Shown one piece after another: positions 25,781 through 34,562 of a DNA stretch of 64,000 nt. A program made the translations under genes and the position numbers. Under the pieces are notes generated by a model. That model worked only from the letters and a program-made list of their open reading frames with translations, was not told where the DNA came from and did no database searches. Source of the stretch: Tautonia marina (GTDB lineage: Bacteria; Planctomycetota; Planctomycetia; Isosphaerales; Isosphaeraceae); assembly GCF_009177065.1 (NCBI RefSeq), contig NZ_WEZF01000023.1, positions 1-64,000 of the forward strand, read 5' to 3'. Each line of letters opens with the position of its first letter. Position 1 is the first letter of the stretch.

Positions 25781-28700
25781 GTGCGCGTTGAACTCCGATC
25801 CTCCGACCGGCAGCGACCGTCGGTGGCGGGCTCCGCCTTCGTGGTCGTGCTGCTGGCCGGATCGGTCTTGATGGAACCGTCGGCCGAAGCCCTTGGCCAG
25901 ACATCAGGCGATCGGACCGAGGCCGAGGCGGTGCCCGAGGCGCTAAACTTCGCCAACGGCCTGTTCCGAGCCCGTCGGTTTGATCTGGCGGTCCAGGAAT
26001 ATCAAGGATTTCTCGCCACCAATCCGTCCCCAACGTATCGGGCCGAGGCCCTTTACGGTCTGGCCAACGCTCACCACTTTCTCCAGGAATACGCCGAGGC
26101 CCGCGCCGCGTTCGAGCAGTTTCTGGAGGTCGCGCCCCCGGACCACCCGAGCGTGCCGACGGCGTTGTTCCGGGTCGGTGAACTCGCCTACGTCCTTGGT
26201 GATCTGCCCGCTGCGCTTCAGGCTCTGGAATCGTACACCCAGGGCTCCGAGAACCACCGCTACCAGGAGCTTGCCTGGCCCTACCTTGGCGATGTTCGGT
26301 TCCAGCGAGGGGATCTTCCGGGGGCGAGAGCAGCCTACGAACACGCCCTGAGCCGCTTCCCAGAGGGTCGGCTGTCGGACCGAGCCCGGCTGTATCTGGG
26401 GCGTGTGCTGGTCCGTCAGGGAGACCCGAAGCTCGCCTTGATTCGGTTCCGAGAGCTGCTCGACCGTCCCGAGGCCCCCCAGCGGGACGAGGCGTTCTAT
26501 CAGGTCGGACGGCTCGAACTGGAGGCCGGGGCCTTTGAGCAGGCCCTCGAAGCCTTTTCAGCCCTTGAGCAAGCCATCCCGCAAAGCGCTTTTGTCAGTC
26601 GGAGCCGTCTGGGAAAGGCTGAGGCGCTGCTGGCGCTCGAACGGTTCGACGAGATGGTCGAGGTGCTTGAGCCGCTTCGAAACGATCCGTCTCCCGAACT
26701 GGCCGCGAGGGCCTCGTACACGATCGGTCTTGGCGCGATGAAGCAGGGCCGCCTGGACGAGGCGATGACCGTCTTTGACGAGGCCCTGGAACGCTTCCCG
26801 GACACCTCGACCGCCCCCGCCCTGCTCTTTCGATCGGCCGAGGCCTCGGAGCGATCCGGCGAACTGGCCGAAGCTCTGGCACGGTTCGAGCGGCTGGTGG
26901 CAACCTATCCCGACGACCGTTGGGTCGATGATGCCTTGCTCCAGGCCGCCTCCCTGGCCTTGAAGCTCTCCCAGCAAGACCGGGCAATCGAGTTGGCTCG
27001 CCAGATCCGGCAGGGGTCGAGTGACAGCCCACTGCACTCCCCTGCGCTCTTGATCGAAGCCCGAGCCTCGCTCGACGCGCAGCAGCCTGAGGAGGCGATT
27101 CGGTTACTCGACGAACTCCTGGCACGTCCCGAGGCGGCCCCGGAAACGACCCAGGCCGCTCGCTATTACCTCGGGCTGGCATACAAGGCGGCCGGTCGGG
27201 AGGAGGAGGCGATCCGGCAACTTGACGAGCTGGCCAACCTTCCCGACGCCCCTTACGCGGTGGATGCGCTGTATCTGGTTGGGCAAGGTCACTTCGACGC
27301 TGGTCGGTTCGACGAGGCCATCGCGGCCCTGACCCGGTTCGTCGAGGCTCGGCCTGATGGCGACGCGGCCGATCACGCCCTGGCTCGGATTGCCCTGGGT
27401 CTGGCTGAAACGGGCCAGGAGGATCGAGCGGACGAGACGATCGCCCAGTTGGCCGACCGATTTCCGGAGAGTCCGGTCCTCGGGCCAACCCGCCTCCGGC
27501 TGGCGGAGAAGACGCTGGCCGCCGAGCAATGGGACCGGGCCAAGCGTCATTTCCGCGCCCTGACCGAAGCAGAGAACGGTGATCCGGATCAGCGAGTAAG
27601 GGCCTGGTCTGGTCTCGGATGGGCCTTGATGGGTTCGGAGCGTCCGGAACTGGCCGTCGAGTCGTTTGCCAAGGTCGTTGCAGAGGCACCAGGCGACCCG
27701 CTGGCGGCGGAAGCGTCGTATGTGCAAGGGCGAGCGCTGCAGGAACTTGATCGGACCGACGAGGCAATTGCGGCGTTCGCCTGGGTGGCCACCCATCATC
27801 CCGATTCGATCGAGGCCCCGAAGGCCGACCTGGCCCGGGCTCGATTACTGGTCGAGACCGGCCAGCCGGATGAGGCCGTGCCCATCTTCGAGACCTTGCT
27901 TGCCTCCGAGCGTCCCGAACCGGTGGAAGCGGTGGATCTTCTGCTCGCGGAACTGGCATGGGCCTACCTGGACAGTGATCGAATCGAGGAGGCCGATCAG
28001 GTCTTTCTCCGTTTGCTTGAGGAGTACCCGGAATCTCCCCAGGCCGACGATGCCCGCTTGAACCTGGCGGAATCGGCCTTCCAGGCAGGCCGGTTCGAGG
28101 AGGTCATCACCCGGCTCGAACTATTGACGGACGAGGGCGCGGAGACGGAGCCTCGGATTCTTCAGGCCGCCCTGTATCGGACAGGTCGGGCTCGGGCCGA
28201 GCGGCAGGAGTGGGACGAGGCGAGCAGGGCCTTCGACCGGCTCGTCAGCGATTTCCCGGATGGCAGCTACGTCCGAGAAGCGGGGTTCTGGTCGGCCGAG
28301 GTCGCCTTCCGCAAGGGTAATCCCGAGGCGGCCGAAGCCGGATTCCGAGCCTTGATCGACGCCACTCCGGAGGATCGGGAGGCGGAATCGTGGCTACCGA
28401 CTGCCCGGTTGCGACTCATTCAGGCCCTGGTGCAGCAGGAACGCTGGTCGGACGTCTTGGCCCTGGCCGACGCCCTCAAGGCCGAGGTCCCCGACCTGCC
28501 CCAGATGGCCGACCTCGACTATGCCCGAGGCCGAGCCTTGCAAAGTCAAGCTCCCCCGCAGTTTGAGGAGGCCCGAACGGCCTATCAGGCTGTCATCGAC
28601 GCTCGCAGGGGGGGAGAACTGGCTGCGATGGCTCAGTTCATGAGGGGAGAAACCTTCTTCCACCAAAAGCAATACGAGGAAGCCCTCCGCGAATTCCTCA

Positions 28701-28945
28701 AGGTTGATATTCTGCCGTCGTACAATGATGCGCCGAAATGGCAGGCCCTGGCCTTGCTCGAAGCAGGGAAAGTTTACGAACAACTCGATCGCTGGGCCGA
28801 CGCCGCCGACATTTATGAGAGGCTCCGCTCGCGATTTCCGGACGAACCGGCCTCCGCCGAGGCGAATCGCCGGCTGTCCGTGGCGCGGCGGCGGGTCTCA
28901 GGAGAGGCGGTCGGTGCGGGTTCGGGATCGGGTCGGCGTGGCTGA
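25781..28945 (+). CDS. Exported tetratricopeptide-repeat protein
   Basis: A 1054-aa protein made almost wholly of TPR units. The N-terminus has a signal-like hydrophobic segment (about residues 17-35) ending near ALGQ. From about residue 50 to 1035 there are many 34-37 residue repeats with the helix pattern A-x(2)-Y/F...A-x(2)-F-x(2)-L...P and the phrases ARAAFEQFLE, EALARFERLV and EADQVFLRLLEEYPES. Spacing and the P-x-S/D ends resemble YbgF/BamD-type outer-membrane-assembly TPRs. It is expected in the periplasm as a scaffold. GTG is preceded by GGGAGG. It is followed on the same strand by a TolQ-like gene and a toroid gene, which suggests one envelope machine. Confidence 0.85.
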   Translation: MRVELRSSDRQRPSVAGSAFVVVLLAGSVLMEPSAEALGQTSGDRTEAEAVPEALNFANGLFRARRFDLAVQEYQGFLATNPSPTYRAEALYGLANAHHFLQEYAEARAAFEQFLEVAPPDHPSVPTALFRVGELAYVLGDLPAALQALESYTQGSENHRYQELAWPYLGDVRFQRGDLPGARAAYEHALSRFPEGRLSDRARLYLGRVLVRQGDPKLALIRFRELLDRPEAPQRDEAFYQVGRLELEAGAFEQALEAFSALEQAIPQSAFVSRSRLGKAEALLALERFDEMVEVLEPLRNDPSPELAARASYTIGLGAMKQGRLDEAMTVFDEALERFPDTSTAPALLFRSAEASERSGELAEALARFERLVATYPDDRWVDDALLQAASLALKLSQQDRAIELARQIRQGSSDSPLHSPALLIEARASLDAQQPEEAIRLLDELLARPEAAPETTQAARYYLGLAYKAAGREEEAIRQLDELANLPDAPYAVDALYLVGQGHFDAGRFDEAIAALTRFVEARPDGDAADHALARIALGLAETGQEDRADETIAQLADRFPESPVLGPTRLRLAEKTLAAEQWDRAKRHFRALTEAENGDPDQRVRAWSGLGWALMGSERPELAVESFAKVVAEAPGDPLAAEASYVQGRALQELDRTDEAIAAFAWVATHHPDSIEAPKADLARARLLVETGQPDEAVPIFETLLASERPEPVEAVDLLLAELAWAYLDSDRIEEADQVFLRLLEEYPESPQADDARLNLAESAFQAGRFEEVITRLELLTDEGAETEPRILQAALYRTGRARAERQEWDEASRAFDRLVSDFPDGSYVREAGFWSAEVAFRKGNPEAAEAGFRALIDATPEDREAESWLPTARLRLIQALVQQERWSDVLALADALKAEVPDLPQMADLDYARGRALQSQAPPQFEEARTAYQAVIDARRGGELAAMAQFMRGETFFHQKQYEEALREFLKVDILPSYNDAPKWQALALLEAGKVYEQLDRWADAADIYERLRSRFPDEPASAEANRRLSVARRRVSGEAVGAGSGSGRRG

Positions 28946-28991
28946 TTTTCGTGACTCGCGACGCCCCGCGCATAGAAAAAGGACGTTCGCC

Positions 28992-29930
28992 ATGCGTCGG
29001 ATTGCGATCGAAAGCCGCCTGGTGTCGCGTCGAAGGCTGGTCGGCCCGGCGCTGGCGATGGGCTTGGTGGTGCTGCTGGGAGGTGCCGATCGACCGTCGA
29101 ACCTGGAGCAAGCCTCGACGGTCGCGTCGGAGCAACTTCAGTGGTTCGCCCGACAGGCCCGGTCGTGGTATCAGAACACCCCCCCCGCCGACCGGATGAC
29201 CTGGGGAGGGCTGGCGGCGTGCGGATTGCTTGGTCTCAGCGTTCTGGGAGAGCGATCGCTTCGATTGCGAACAGCTCGCGTATTGCCGACTCGCTTTGTC
29301 GATCGGTTCCGCGACCGCCTGGAAGACGGGCAACTCGACAAGGGGAAAGGGACCGACCTTTGCGAGATGAACCCGAGCCCGGCGTCCCGGATTGCCCTCG
29401 CGGCCATCCGCCGCTGGGGACGCCCCGCAGCGGACCTGGAACGGGCCGTGAGCCTGGCCCGACAGGTTGAGGTCGATCGACTGAGGCGGAACGTCGGGAC
29501 CTTGCGTCGGATCGCGGCGCTGGCTCCGCTGGTGGGATTGCTGGGCACGCTCCTGGCCGCGGGTCGGGCTCTGGCAAGCCTGGACGGGGCGGCAACCTCG
29601 GCCGCGTGGGGTCCTGCGCTGGCGGGATCGCTGGCCCCGTTGACGGCGGGCGTTGCGCTGGCCATCCTGGCACTGGTCGCCTACGACGGCTTGATGGGCC
29701 GGGTCGAATCGCTCGAAAACGCCCTCGATCGGCTTGGAGCCGAGACGGTGGACGCCATCGCCGTGCTCGCGGCCGCTCAGGCGAGCCGGGCCGAAAAGGG
29801 TACAACAGCGGCTCAAGCAACGTCGTCCCCTCGTAATGCTTCGGCCGGTCCCCACTTCGGGATCGGAGGCCAGTCCCGGGGCTCGCAGCCGATCCGGGTC
29901 GAGATTCCTGACTCCTTGCGAAACTTCTGA
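28992..29930 (+). CDS. TolQ/ExbB/MotA-like proton channel protein
   Basis: A 312-aa membrane protein. Hydrophobic segments lie near residues 18-33, 71-86, 174-194 and 208-232. The last two frame the family core, with RIAALAPLVGLLGTLLAAGRAL and then GSLAPLTAGVALAILALVAYDG, matching the MotA/TolQ/ExbB domain whose TM helices form a proton path. The first hydrophobic segment may be a signal anchor. The C-terminal 60 residues are polar. No ExbD/TolR partner follows. The ATG has AAAGGA upstream, and the longer frame is antisense-like. It lies 46 bases after the TPR gene, so co-transcription is likely. Confidence 0.78.
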   Translation: MRRIAIESRLVSRRRLVGPALAMGLVVLLGGADRPSNLEQASTVASEQLQWFARQARSWYQNTPPADRMTWGGLAACGLLGLSVLGERSLRLRTARVLPTRFVDRFRDRLEDGQLDKGKGTDLCEMNPSPASRIALAAIRRWGRPAADLERAVSLARQVEVDRLRRNVGTLRRIAALAPLVGLLGTLLAAGRALASLDGAATSAAWGPALAGSLAPLTAGVALAILALVAYDGLMGRVESLENALDRLGAETVDAIAVLAAAQASRAEKGTTAAQATSSPRNASAGPHFGIGGQSRGSQPIRVEIPDSLRNF

Positions 29931-30032
29931 CGCACCCCCTGGCGGGGAGTGATCCAACCCGGTTCACTCTCCCGCCGGCGTCCTTTGACCCGGAGGGTCG
30001 GGGGACTTCTTGAATGGACGACCGGAGGAGAA

Positions 30033-32693
30033 ATGACCGGCCTGAATCTGGAACCGTTCCTCCGATTGCTTCAGGCCGACGTCGGCGCCTGGACGACCCT
30101 GGGCGTGATTGGCCTGCTCCTGGCCCTGATCGTCTGGACCGGCTGGGGATCTCGACGGGTGCTGAGAAAGTGCCTCGTGCTGTCGATCCTCGCTCACATG
30201 GGCGTGGTCTTCTACAGTGGCGAGGAACTCTCGAAGCTGATCACACCCGGCATGCCGGATGGTCAGGTGATCGACGGGCCGGGCATCCGAGAAATCCGGG
30301 TTACCATGCCCCCCCTTTCAGCTGGTGGAGGAGCGAAAGACCTCGACACCTCCGCTACCGGGCCGAACGGCCAGGGAGGTGGACTTGCGGCCGACCGAGA
30401 CCTGGCGTCGCTCGCCTTGCTCGACACGATCGATCCGGAAGTCCGAGGGGCGACCCGCCCCGACGTGACGCCGGACGATTGGCCCCAGCCGCCGGCCCTC
30501 GATCGGCCCGCGGCTCCCGAGATTTCCGACGTCCAGCTCGCTCCCGAGCCGAGCCTCCCCAGCAATCTGGCGGCGCGGGATCGGGGCTTCGAGCCGGCAC
30601 CGGATTCCCCTCCGATGATCGAGCCATCGGCGATCGACCAGGCCGACGTGGCCGCGGTGATCGGCAACAATCGTCCTGCCGATCGACCCGCCGCGGTCCC
30701 CCTGCCCGATCTCGATCGGCTGGCGACTCGCCCAGGCCTTCGTGACGATCGGGTCGGACTCCGCCCGTCACCTCGATCCGAGATTGCTCCCCCGTTGCCC
30801 GACCTCGATCAGCCCGACCCGATCCTCGGATCGGTTCCTGATCGCCTCGACAATCAGACCGAACCGGCTCCAATGGCTCCTCGGGCTGCCGCCGAGACGG
30901 CTCCGGAAACGACGGACGTGGCCGACGCTCGTCCCCGCCCTCGGCCGGATGCTCGAACCTCGATTCCGAGCCCCGAACTTCCCGAAGCTCCCGGTCGAGG
31001 AGGATTCCGCCCTGTGCCGGAGCCACGAGACTCCTCCGATTTGCCTTCTCTGGACTCACGGGCCGGGGCCGAACCGGTTCCCCTTCCCGACCGGAATCGT
31101 CAGGAGTCCGAGCCGTTTCCGCTCCCAGTCGCCGAGGCAAGGCCCGGAAGCGTCGAGGGATTCGTTCCCGAGGCGGAGCCCCCCTCGGAGGCTGACCCGG
31201 AGGCGGTCGTGGGACCGGATCGCCGCCCGGTGGCCCGTCAGGCCGAGGAGTCACCGCTCGATGTGCCCGAGGCGGATCTTCGGGTCGCGGCCCGTCCCGC
31301 TCCCGATCGCTCCCCGGCCCGGATCGCCGACCGATCAGCGCCTGTCGCGGCCCTGGATCTGGATCGCCTGATTCCCAGAACGTTGCCGGAGTTGCCCGGC
31401 ATGCAAGGAGCCGTCGAACGGCGAACCCTGGACGACGTGCCCGAGGTCTATCGTCCCCGACTCGACCCGAACCGCCCCGAACTCGCTCGTCGAGCCGGGG
31501 CGAGCGCCGCCAGTGAGGAAGCGGTGGAACTGGCCCTCGACTGGCTCGCCCGGCATCAGGATGCCGACGGCCGCTGGAATGCCGGGACGGCGCGGTATCG
31601 AGACGGTTCCCCCGCCTCAGGAGACACCAGTTTCACGAGCCACTGCCCCCCCGGAGACATCTGCCACGGCGAATGCTTCTACTGGGAGGCGGATACGGCC
31701 GTCACCGGCCTGGCCTTGCTGGCGTTTTTGGGCTCCGGTTACACGCATCTCGATGGCAAATATGCCCCGGTCGTCGGCCGGGGGATCGACTTTTTGCTGA
31801 CCATTCAAAAGGCGGACGGCGACCTGAGAGGCCCCAGTCGGGCCGTGGGAATGTACTGCCATACGATGGCGAGCCTGGCCCTCTCGGAAGCCTACGCCCT
31901 GAGCGGCGACCCGAAGCTCGAAGCGCCGGTCGAGCGGGCTGTCGCCTTTCTGGTGGAGAGCCAGTACCCGGGCCTGATGGGCTGGCGCTACTCCCCTCGT
32001 GGCGAGATCCGACGGACTCCGGCCGAAGGGGGTCGAGGTTGGAATTACGAACCCCATCCTCCGGTCGGCGATACGAGCGTACTCGGCTGGGTGGTGATGG
32101 TGCTCAAGTCGGCGTCGGAAGTGGGGATCGAGGTTCCTTCGAATGCAGTGCAATCGGCACGGAACTGGTTGCAGCGGGTCGCGGACGGCGACGCGGAGGG
32201 GCTTGCCCGGTATCAGCCGTCTCGACCGTCCGATCCGGTCATGTCGGCCGAAGCCTGGGTTTGCCGTCAGTTTCTCGGCTTCGGCGGCCCTGGAGCGGCC
32301 AGTACAGAAGCGGCCTCGTACCTGCTCCAGCATCCCCCCTCAGCAGACGCGTTCAACAGTTATTACTGGTATTATGCGACTCTGGCGATGTATCAGAGCG
32401 GCGGCCCGGCCTGGGATCGCTGGAATCCGCTCGTCCGAGACACCCTGGTGAGCCTTCAGCATCGCGAGGGGCACAAGGCCGGAAGCTGGGACCCCGACCC
32501 GACACGCTACGGCACGCACGGCGGCCGGGTGTATGCGACCGCCCTGGCCGCGATGACCCTGGAGGTTTACTACCGATACCTCCGGCTCTACGTCTCTGAG
32601 GCAGGAGTGGCGGGAGGCTCTCCCCTTGCTCCCCGATCATTACGGTCGGGAGACGACGGTCTGAGACGAGCCTCGGGAGACGATTTCCCCTGA
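30033..32693 (+). CDS. Membrane protein with disordered linker and terpene-cyclase-like toroid
   Basis: An 886-aa protein in three parts. Residues 1-65 hold two membrane segments (about 19-36 and 45-61). Residues 80-460 are low-complexity, rich in Pro, Asp, Arg and Ala (phrases such as PLPDLDR and APEPS), likely a periplasmic spacer. From about 490 to 870 come alpha-alpha toroid repeats as in squalene cyclases and prenyltransferases: ALDWLARHQDADGRWN, FLLTIQKADGDLR, GLAYYW-like and WDPDPTRYGTHGGRVYATAL segments. The catalytic DxDD motif of squalene cyclase was not seen, so a structural or binding role is more likely than cyclisation. ATG follows GGAGGAGAA. It sits in a cluster with the TPR and TolQ-like genes. 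Confidence 0.75.
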   Translation: MTGLNLEPFLRLLQADVGAWTTLGVIGLLLALIVWTGWGSRRVLRKCLVLSILAHMGVVFYSGEELSKLITPGMPDGQVIDGPGIREIRVTMPPLSAGGGAKDLDTSATGPNGQGGGLAADRDLASLALLDTIDPEVRGATRPDVTPDDWPQPPALDRPAAPEISDVQLAPEPSLPSNLAARDRGFEPAPDSPPMIEPSAIDQADVAAVIGNNRPADRPAAVPLPDLDRLATRPGLRDDRVGLRPSPRSEIAPPLPDLDQPDPILGSVPDRLDNQTEPAPMAPRAAAETAPETTDVADARPRPRPDARTSIPSPELPEAPGRGGFRPVPEPRDSSDLPSLDSRAGAEPVPLPDRNRQESEPFPLPVAEARPGSVEGFVPEAEPPSEADPEAVVGPDRRPVARQAEESPLDVPEADLRVAARPAPDRSPARIADRSAPVAALDLDRLIPRTLPELPGMQGAVERRTLDDVPEVYRPRLDPNRPELARRAGASAASEEAVELALDWLARHQDADGRWNAGTARYRDGSPASGDTSFTSHCPPGDICHGECFYWEADTAVTGLALLAFLGSGYTHLDGKYAPVVGRGIDFLLTIQKADGDLRGPSRAVGMYCHTMASLALSEAYALSGDPKLEAPVERAVAFLVESQYPGLMGWRYSPRGEIRRTPAEGGRGWNYEPHPPVGDTSVLGWVVMVLKSASEVGIEVPSNAVQSARNWLQRVADGDAEGLARYQPSRPSDPVMSAEAWVCRQFLGFGGPGAASTEAASYLLQHPPSADAFNSYYWYYATLAMYQSGGPAWDRWNPLVRDTLVSLQHREGHKAGSWDPDPTRYGTHGGRVYATALAAMTLEVYYRYLRLYVSEAGVAGGSPLAPRSLRSGDDGLRRASGDDFP

Positions 32694-32860
32694 GGAGCCC
32701 TGATTCGTCCCGGAGATCCGCCGCTTGCGAATCTGGCCGGGCTGCCCCATGCCCGGAACGCTCAGGGCCGTTACAATTGTCGTCGACCTGACGATGCGTC
32801 TCCGATCGAGACGGATCGCCGCCGCCCCCCCGAACACCGCTGCGCTCGGGAGACGACGCC

Positions 32861-34189
32861 TTGAATCCGTTGCTGCTGCGCTTTCCGATCTTCTGGGCAC
32901 AGACCGTCCCCGACGAGTTCGAGATGCCCTTGCTGGCGCTTCGTCGCTGGTTCTGGGGCCAGACCCTCTCCTCGGCCTGGGCGGTTCCCGGATCCGAGGG
33001 ATTCTGGGCCTGGATGCTCGGGCTGCTGGTGCTCTTACTGGTGGCATTGGTCCTTCAGGGACCGGTTCGAGCCCTGGGACAATTGCTCGATCTGCCGGGG
33101 CATATTCGGTTGCTCGGCGCGGCGGTGGAACGGCTGCGGGCGTCGGCCCGGTTGGTGATGATCTTGCTGGGAGCGTCGGTAATCTCGTGGACCTCGGCGC
33201 TGTTGCTGCGCTACAGGAGGCCGTCGGGCCTGGCAGATCTTTCGTTGCTCACTCGGACCCGATCCGTCCCCGAGGCGGCTGTGGAACAGGGGATTCTGGC
33301 AGGACTGACCCCACTGCGCGACCTGTTCAGCCTGGCGGATCTCCTGGTGTTGCTCGGAATCGCCATCTTTGTGGCGTTCCGGTTCTCGGGCGATCGTTGG
33401 CGAACCAACGAGACGGACGAGCACGTCGAGGTCAAACCGGGGTGGGTGACCGTCTCTTGGATTGCGGCCTCGGTGTATGGGCTCTACCGGCTGGTTGCGA
33501 TGGTGGCGTCTGGCGACGATCTGCCGATCGTCGGCGGGTTGTACATCGAGCCCCTGGTGGTTCCGGTCGTCATGCTGATCTCCGACGGTCTCCTCGCATC
33601 CTGGGTCCTGGTTGAGCTGCGCCGAGCCGAGCGTTCGAGCGATGTCGAGCCGATCGAGGTCGCGGCCATCTTCGCCCTGCTCCCGGCGGCGATCCTGGGA
33701 TGTCTGGTCGTGATGCCGGCTCGCTATCTGGCCACGATGGGATATCTGTCGCTTCCGTATGTCCCCGATGGCATTGCTCGATCGGTACTTGCCCCGGTTC
33801 TGGGAGGCTGGGGCCTGTTGACGATGCAGGGGGCAGCCGTCGCCCTGGTGGGTCTGGTCGGCGCGGCTCCCTGGTGTCGAGGCGGGTGGCGAGGCGCGCT
33901 GAGAGGGTACGGCCGCCTGCTCCGAGCGGAGGGAGGACACCTGGTCGCAACGCTCTTTCTGGGAGGGCTTGCGGCGGCTTTTCCAGTGGGTCTGGCCTAC
34001 GTGCTGGTCCTGTCCTTGCCCCCCCAACCCTGGGTGTTGCCAGCGGCCGACAGCTACGCGCACTACGTCACGCTGGTGGTTGGCCTGGGCCTGCTCGCGG
34101 CCCTGGTCGAGCTTGGAAATCGCTCGGTGGTGGTGTCGAAATCGACGTCCTCCGGGGAGGTTTCCGAAGCGCTGCCGATGGTCTCGTGA
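32861..34189 (+). CDS. Polytopic membrane protein of unknown function
   Basis: A 442-aa protein that I do not recognise. About eight to nine hydrophobic helices are visible, near residues 48-68, 88-110, 145-168, 195-213, 222-245, 262-285, 305-335, 360-385 and 395-420. A charged loop RFSGDRWRTNETDEHVEVKPG lies near 175-195. It starts with TTG; GGGAG is correctly spaced upstream and the next ATG would remove 21 residues before the first helix. It follows the toroid gene by 167 bases on the same strand and may belong to the same envelope cluster. Confidence 0.7.
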   Translation: MNPLLLRFPIFWAQTVPDEFEMPLLALRRWFWGQTLSSAWAVPGSEGFWAWMLGLLVLLLVALVLQGPVRALGQLLDLPGHIRLLGAAVERLRASARLVMILLGASVISWTSALLLRYRRPSGLADLSLLTRTRSVPEAAVEQGILAGLTPLRDLFSLADLLVLLGIAIFVAFRFSGDRWRTNETDEHVEVKPGWVTVSWIAASVYGLYRLVAMVASGDDLPIVGGLYIEPLVVPVVMLISDGLLASWVLVELRRAERSSDVEPIEVAAIFALLPAAILGCLVVMPARYLATMGYLSLPYVPDGIARSVLAPVLGGWGLLTMQGAAVALVGLVGAAPWCRGGWRGALRGYGRLLRAEGGHLVATLFLGGLAAAFPVGLAYVLVLSLPPQPWVLPAADSYAHYVTLVVGLGLLAALVELGNRSVVVSKSTSSGEVSEALPMVS

Positions 34190-34562
34190 TCATCACGGTC
34201 GACGTGTTGCGCTTGACATGAACGCCACCGGGTGTGAGGATTAGAGGAGTCGATCAGGCCCGGGCCTGACAACCGAGCAGCCTGTCTTGTTCCCGCTGCT
34301 CCGGCTGTTTTGCCCGCCAACGTGACCAGCTTTTGCGTTTCATCATTCGTCGATTGTCGCCCGGGCCGGGCCCATCCCCCACGACACATTTGACAATTCG
34401 GAATCGCCTCAGTTCGAGGTTCATCGCCCCCTGCGCAGGCGCCGGTTGGCTCGTGGGAGAAGGCTCGCGCTGCCTCCCCGACGCGTTCGTGCGCCCCAAA
34501 TGCGTCGTCCAACGCGTCGCCCGTCGCGTCCGGAGGCACCGAGCAGTCAGGAGGGACACCGC
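34190..34562 (+). promoter_or_regulatory. Long leader region of the prkA operon
   Basis: A 373-base stretch without a visible gene. It holds a perfect 16-base palindrome TCAGGCCCGGGCCTGA at 34254-34269, a TTGACA at 34213-34218 with a weak -10 candidate GAGGAT 17 bases on, and a second TTGACA at 34390-34395 without a good -10. AGGAGG stands just before the prkA ATG. The palindrome may end transcription from the preceding membrane-protein gene or act as an operator; the sequence does not decide. Confidence 0.35.

Noticed and set aside
26595-27959. 454-codon minus-strand frame inside the TPR gene
   Set aside because: It mirrors the TPR repeats as a Pro/Arg-rich product without domain features.
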